From Tamarix chinensis (lineage: Eukaryota > Streptophyta > Magnoliopsida > Caryophyllales > Tamaricaceae), in assembly GCA_030549775.1 (NCBI GenBank), contig CM060175.1:37074318-37138317 (forward strand): a stretch of DNA of 64,000 nt, read 5' to 3'. A program made the position numbers and the translations under genes. Position 1 is the first letter of the stretch; each line of letters starts with the position of its first letter. The notes beneath the pieces are model-generated. The model was not told where the DNA came from. It did not search any database and saw only the letters and a program-made list of their open reading frames with translations. Positions 59,570 to 64,000 of this stretch are shown here, piece after piece.

Positions 59570-61008
59570 AAAAATATTATTGAAAAATTTTATCAACAAA
59601 TTATTTCACAAAAAATCATTTCAAAAGGATCTGAAGCATAAAATCGATATAAGAACTATATAAAGAATTTCAAAAATGTTTTCGAAAAATTTTACCAACG
59701 AGTATAAATATCTATATTATTTACAAAATATATTATAAGACCTCGAAATAATATTTTCTTTTTTTTACTTTACAAAATATTTATAAAAAAAATATAATTA
59801 GGAATCTTTTAATTAAGATAAATTATAATAGAAATACACTCATAAAAACTATAAATAGTTTTCAGATAAAAATAAAAGACTTATCTGAATAAATAATTTT
59901 ATTTTAAATAAATCGTAACACTTATTAAAATAAAAAATAATATTTAAAATAAATCAAAAGAAATAGTTTTATAAATTTTTGAGCGACTAAAAATAGAATA
60001 ACAATTTTTAAAAAGTCATTCATAAGCCAAAATGGAAAGAAAAATATAAATAAGTTGTGAAAATATTTAATTTAATATTTTTTTAAGATCTTATCGACCT
60101 CGTAAAAATTAATAAATTCAGAGATAAAAATATTTACTACAAATAAAGATATTAAAAGTTTCTATAATAGATGACATTAAAGATAATATTTCAAATACAT
60201 TCGAGAAATATTCTTATAATAGTTTAAACGACTAAAAATAATTTAACACATTTTGAGAAAAGCCATCTGTAAGCCCTAAAAAAATAATTCTATTAATAAC
60301 CATTAATTATTATAATATTAACTATAATAATTATAACTTTTTCCTTACAAATAATATAATTAATTTTAGTGCTACTAATAATAATATTATTAATTATCTA
60401 ATAATATTATTAAATAATAAATTTAAATAATAATTATTATTATTTAAAATTATTTAATATAAAATTGATATTTTATAATGTATTGTTAAGATAATATTAA
60501 TCATAATTTATAATAAAATAATAATTATTATTAAAAATGATTAATAATAGGAAATAAATATAAATATGAATAATATAAATATTAATCATAATTTCCAACA
60601 ATTAGTCATAATATTTTTTTATTAAAATAATCATAATAATAATAATAATATCCTAAAATAATTATTCTTAGTAATAATTAATAAAGAATTATATTAATAA
60701 GCATAATATGAATCATTATTTTAAATAAATTAATAATAGTATCTAATAATTAATAATATATTATTAATAATGTGAATGATTATTGATAATATTTATTATT
60801 GTTAAGATAATATAGATTTGAATGATAATTGTTAGTATTTAATAATAAATTAATTTAATAGTAAGTGGTAGTAGATATAATATATATTATTTCATTATAA
60901 TTGTTAAAAGACACCATTATGAACAATATTAATATAAAAAATTAGAAATAAAATAATAATTAATAATAATATATGTAAACTATTATCTCTAATAATGACT
61001 AATGACTT

Positions 61009-61052
<44 letters not shown>

Positions 61053-61053
61053 C

Positions 61054-61091
<38 letters not shown>

Positions 61092-61150
61092 TAACAAGAA
61101 TAGAATTAATTCTTATTAAAATTATATAAAAACAAATATTATTGTTGTAT
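59570..61150. other. Extremely AT-rich DNA in the CACTA element
   Basis: Nearly pure A/T with an (ATT)n run at 61010-61090. The 88-residue Ile-rich minus frame over 60904-61170 is a microsatellite product. Confidence 0.8.
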
Positions 61151-61375
61151 TTCATAAACACTAATACCAACAGATGTAAAAGTGGGTATTAGTTATGTTG
61201 GTATAATGCTACTAATAACCACAGATATAAGAGAGGGCAAAAGATCTGTTGGCATAATATATTAATACCAACAGATAAAAAATTTATGTTGGGAAAACTA
61301 CATTATTGCCCACAGAAAATTATCTGTTGGTATTAGTTGCTTTTACCAACAGAAAAAATATCTTTGCCTAAGTTT

Positions 61376-61405
61376 CTGTTGGCAAAAGTCAATTATTTTG
61401 TAGTG
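61376..61405 (-). repeat. Right terminal inverted repeat of the CACTA element
   Basis: Exact reverse complement of 55776-55805, ending TTTTGTAGTG, followed by TTT. Confidence 0.92.
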
Positions 61406-61526
61406 TTTTATGCAATAATCTTTTTGACTTGAGGTTCTAACTGAGCTCGACTTTGAGATCAAACAGACGTTGCTTGGGCTATAGAGGTGGATACATCATA
61501 TTAAAGTAGGTGTGAGCTTAGGAACC

Positions 61527-62560
61527 ATGGCTGAAACTGATAGAGAGGAAAAGCATCACCGCTCTCTTAAAGAGTTTTCATCTCTAAATACATATCAGAC
61601 ACAATCACGTATATAATAACATGTAGCTAACAATAATTTTGATTTAATGCTTGCATTGCTCAACATAGTTCAGCAAATAAATTTAGTAGCATCCCAATGG
61701 AGGATCCGAGCTTACACATTTCCATTTTTCATGAGTATTATGACACTTTGTAGATGAATGGAGTGTTAGATGATGCAATCAAGCTACGGTTTTTTCCATT
61801 CTCATTGGGGGATAAAGTGAGATCTTGGTTGAAATCACTTCCCCTAGGTCCATTACCACTTGGGATCTACATTCATGAGCCTTCCTAAAGAAGTACTATA
61901 CCACCATTTCCTAACACTCCAAAGTTAAAATTATGAGTTAATTATGGATAACTTCATAGTCTCTCAAAAAAAATTCAAGGATTTGAATAAATTGGTCAAA
62001 AGCTTAAATTTTAAGGTTGAATCCCTACCCACTCACAATAAATGTTGGAAAATGAAATTATCCAAGTGGTACAACAGTTAGGATCTTCCTCTAGGCTTGC
62101 TGGAATTCTTTTTAGGTGGCTAGAGACCAATCATAAAGGGTTCATTAATTCCATAGCACTTAGAAGTGGAAAGGATTTGGAAGATCCTATTTTGAGAAAA
62201 GAAATAGAAGAGGAAGGTGAAAGAGTTGAGGCAATAGAGGGTAAGAAAGAAACCACATTTTGGAAAGATCATGAGGTTGATAAATATATCCCTCCACCAC
62301 CATATAAACCTACCCTACCTTTCCCCAAAAGACAATCTAGTGCAAGATTAGAACAACGGTTTGGAAGGTTTGTTGAGATTTAAAAAAAAATTACAAATCA
62401 ATATCCCATTTGTGGAAGCCATATCTCAAATGCCTGGTTAAGCTAATTTTCTGAAAGATATTCTTTCTAATAAAATATGGTTAGAGGAATATGAGACAAT
62501 AGCCCTAACATACGAGTGTAGTGATATTATTAAAAACAAGCTTACACCCAAGCTCAAAAA
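61527..62560 (+). pseudogene. gag: Athila-like Gag remnant
   Basis: ATG at 61527 opens MAETDREEKHHRSLKEFSSL and is soon stopped. Broken frames then give PMEDPSLHISIFHEYYDTL (61694-61750), NGVLDDAIKLRFFPFSLGDK with VRSWLKSLPLG (61757-61850), the characteristic Athila Gag core. The open frame 62042-62383 continues with SIALRSGKDLEDP, YIPPPPYKPTLPFPKRQ and ARLEQRFGRFVEI, which in intact elements leads to the Gag/protease junction. Several frameshifts separate these parts. The product would be the capsid protein. Confidence 0.85.
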
Positions 62561-63000
62561 TCTAGACTAGTTTTCTATTCCTTGTACTATTGGTGACATA
62601 TCTATTAACCACGCCCTTTGTGATATTGGAGCTAGTGTTAGTCTAATGTCGCTTTCTATTTGTAAAAACTATAGATAGGAGATTTGAAGCCCACCACCAT
62701 TTACCTCCAATTAGTAGATAAGTTGATAAAACAACCAGTAGGTATATTTGAAGATATACCTATCTAGGTCGGTAAGTTCTATGTTCTAGCTGATTTTGCT
62801 ATTCTAGAGATAGATGAGGATGCATAAATCCCTATCATATTAGGAGAACATTTCTTGGCTACAATGGGAGTAGTTATGGATGTGAAAAATGGAAATCTCT
62901 CTCTCATCATTGGAGAAGAGAAAGTGGAAATTGATTTAACTTCTATAGTAAATTTTCCATTGATTAACGACACTTGCTACAAGGCTGATACGGTGGACTA
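62560..63000 (+). pseudogene. Athila-like aspartic protease remnant
   Basis: A frame with stops reads FSIPCTIGDISINHALCDIG, then ASVSLMSLSICK (62569-62665). DIGAS is the active-site triad region (D-[LIV]-G-A-S form typical of Athila). It continues as KPTTIYLQLVDKLIKQPVGI (62692-62751) and FYVLADFAILEIDEDA, then IPIILGEHFLATMGVVMDV (62829-62885). The spacing fits a retroviral-type aspartic protease. Stops after DIPI, DEDA and elsewhere show it is dead. Confidence 0.8.
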
Positions 63001-63055
63001 GATGATTTGAGAAGACCTTGCTAACTTAATCTCAAATGATCAACTAGAGAAATGT

Positions 63056-63600
63056 TTGATGAAAGGCAGAGTGTTCCATGATGGCGGCGAGGAGGTAGTT
63101 GCTTATATTGCCATGCTTAAAGAAAACCCTATCTATACAAAACAACCAAGTTTGGTGGCCCCGATTGAGAGAGAACTCCATGGCTCATTATATAAAGAAA
63201 AAGATGCATGTAAGTTAGAGATAAAACCCCTCCCTTCCTCTCTCAAATATGAATTTCTGGACTCTAATAATGAATATCCTATTATTGTGAATGCTCGCTT
63301 AAATCAAGAAGAAGTAAAAAAATTACTTGAAGTCCTTATGTTCCATAAAGATGCCATAGGTTGTTCCATTGATGATATCAAGGGCATAAACCCTTATTTT
63401 TGCATGCATCGCATTCTATTAGAAGAAGGACATAAATAGTCCATTGAACATCAAAGGTAATTGAACCTAAACATAAAGGAGGTCGTAAAAAAGGAAGTGC
63501 TTAACTTACTTGATATAGGGATCATTTAATCTATCTCAAATAGTGAGTGGGTGAGCCGAGTTTAGGTCGTACCTAAGAAGGGGGCATGACTGTCATACGA
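63056..63600 (+). pseudogene. pol: Linker and start of the Athila-like RT
   Basis: The open frame to 63439 holds PLPSSLKYEFLDSNNEYPII, QEEVKKLLEVLMFHKDAIGC and SIDDIKGINPYFCMHRILLE. This is the segment that precedes RT in Athila elements. After a stop it continues with NIKEVVKKEVLNLLDIGII (about 63470-63528) and SNSEWVSRV-like codons to 63570, then VPKKGA. A frameshift and stops lie near 63440 and 63590. Confidence 0.8.
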
Positions 63601-64000
63601 AATGAATAAAATAAAATTATCCCTATAAGAATAGTCACTGGGTTGTGTATGTGTATTGATTATAGAAAGTTAAATAAAACCATCTGAAAGGATCACTTCC
63701 CCCATCCATTATCTTTTTTTATGTTGGAAAGGTTCGCTAAACTCTCCTATTTCTTTTATCTAGATGGGTACTTAGGATTTTTTTTTAAATCCCTATCCAC
63801 CCTAGCAATCAAGAGAAAATGACATTTACAACATTATATAATGTCCATATTCTTAGATCTTATCAAAAATATTATGGAGGTGTTTATGGATGACTTTTCT
63901 GTTTGTGAAACTACCTTTGATGATTGCCTCAATAATCTTGCTAAGGTTTTAAAGAGATTTAAAGAAGTGAACCTCGTACTTAATTGATAAAAATTCCATT
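63600..64000 (+). pseudogene. pol: Athila-like RT core, cut by window edge
   Basis: VTGLCMCIDYRKLNKTI (63636-63690, with a changed first part), then HFPHPLSFFMLERFAKLSYF and a worn DGYLG near 63765. The next 90 bp lack the expected palm and PFGLCNAP block, so a segment is deleted. The YxDD box appears as VFMDDFSV (63879-63903), the form usual in Athila. It continues DDCLNNLAKVLKRFKEVNLV to a stop near 63986. The remainder of pol and the 3' LTR lie beyond the window. Confidence 0.8.

Larger units (their letters stand above)
55776..61405. mobile_element. CACTA DNA transposon, non-autonomous or decayed
   Basis: 5630 bp bounded by perfect 30-bp terminal inverted repeats that begin CACTACAAAATAATTGACTT (55776 inward and 61405 inward). 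A TTT duplication lies on both sides (55773-55775 and 61406-61408). CACTA ends and 3-bp duplications define the CMC/En-Spm superfamily. Subterminal DNA carries many TATCTGTTGGTAAAAG-like words on both sides (55800-56200 and 61150-61385), the usual transposase-binding arrangement. No transposase domain was recognised inside, so it probably depended on another element. It sits in the leader of the Athila-like element. Confidence 0.9.

Noticed and set aside
60904..61170. Poly-isoleucine frame
   Set aside because: Translation of an (ATT)n run.
62779..62973. Minus-strand 64-codon frame
   Set aside because: Shadow of the Athila-like protease region on +.

Overview
This window reads as heterochromatic, repeat-packed DNA from a flowering plant. 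It is AT-rich and contains no cellular protein gene, tRNA or rRNA that I can support. Almost everything assignable is LTR retrotransposon plus one CACTA DNA transposon, stacked inside each other and broken by stops and frameshifts. The plant assignment rests on an Athila-type element with a tRNA-Asp-like primer site, Ty3/gypsy elements with tRNA-Met-like primer sites, and a CACTA element with CACTACAAAA ends.

Layout. 1-9576: pieces of two long-LTR families, called A and B here, plus one short gypsy LTR. 9577-35215: a nest. A family B LTR in + sense (9577 to 34298) leads to a gag remnant at 34545. Inserted in that LTR are a nearly full-length gypsy element (element 1, 10109-16247) and two - sense family B LTRs (17593-21010 and 21016-33969). 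The second of these is itself split by two family A LTRs (22031-26559 and 27903-about 31650). 35333-38765: LTR fragments and an unexplained 138-bp tandem duplication. 38766-54095: gypsy element 2, with one family A LTR in its 5' LTR (39164-43191) and another between gag and the zinc knuckle (44995-50486, perfect TATAA duplication). 54096-64000: an Athila-like element whose leader holds a CACTA transposon (55776-61405); its gag, protease and RT run off the right edge.

Family A LTRs are 4-5.5 kb and share one order of blocks. In their inferred sense direction this is: TGTAATACCCC end, AT-rich stretch, pyrimidine-rich stretch with a TATA box (TATAAATACCC), long leader, a 62-63 nt block bounded by AG and GTAAGG-like sites, a cassette of repeated CACTATTATA/CCGGTGGA units, an ACTCAGTACATA box, and a 19-20 codon open block that starts right after a YAG in three copies. 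Sense was set from the TATA boxes and from the gag remnant downstream of the + sense LTR end at 34298. These elements look like long-LTR gypsy elements (Tekay/Del-like by LTR size and start), but that lineage call is inference. Protein names below rest on motifs read by eye; no database search was run.
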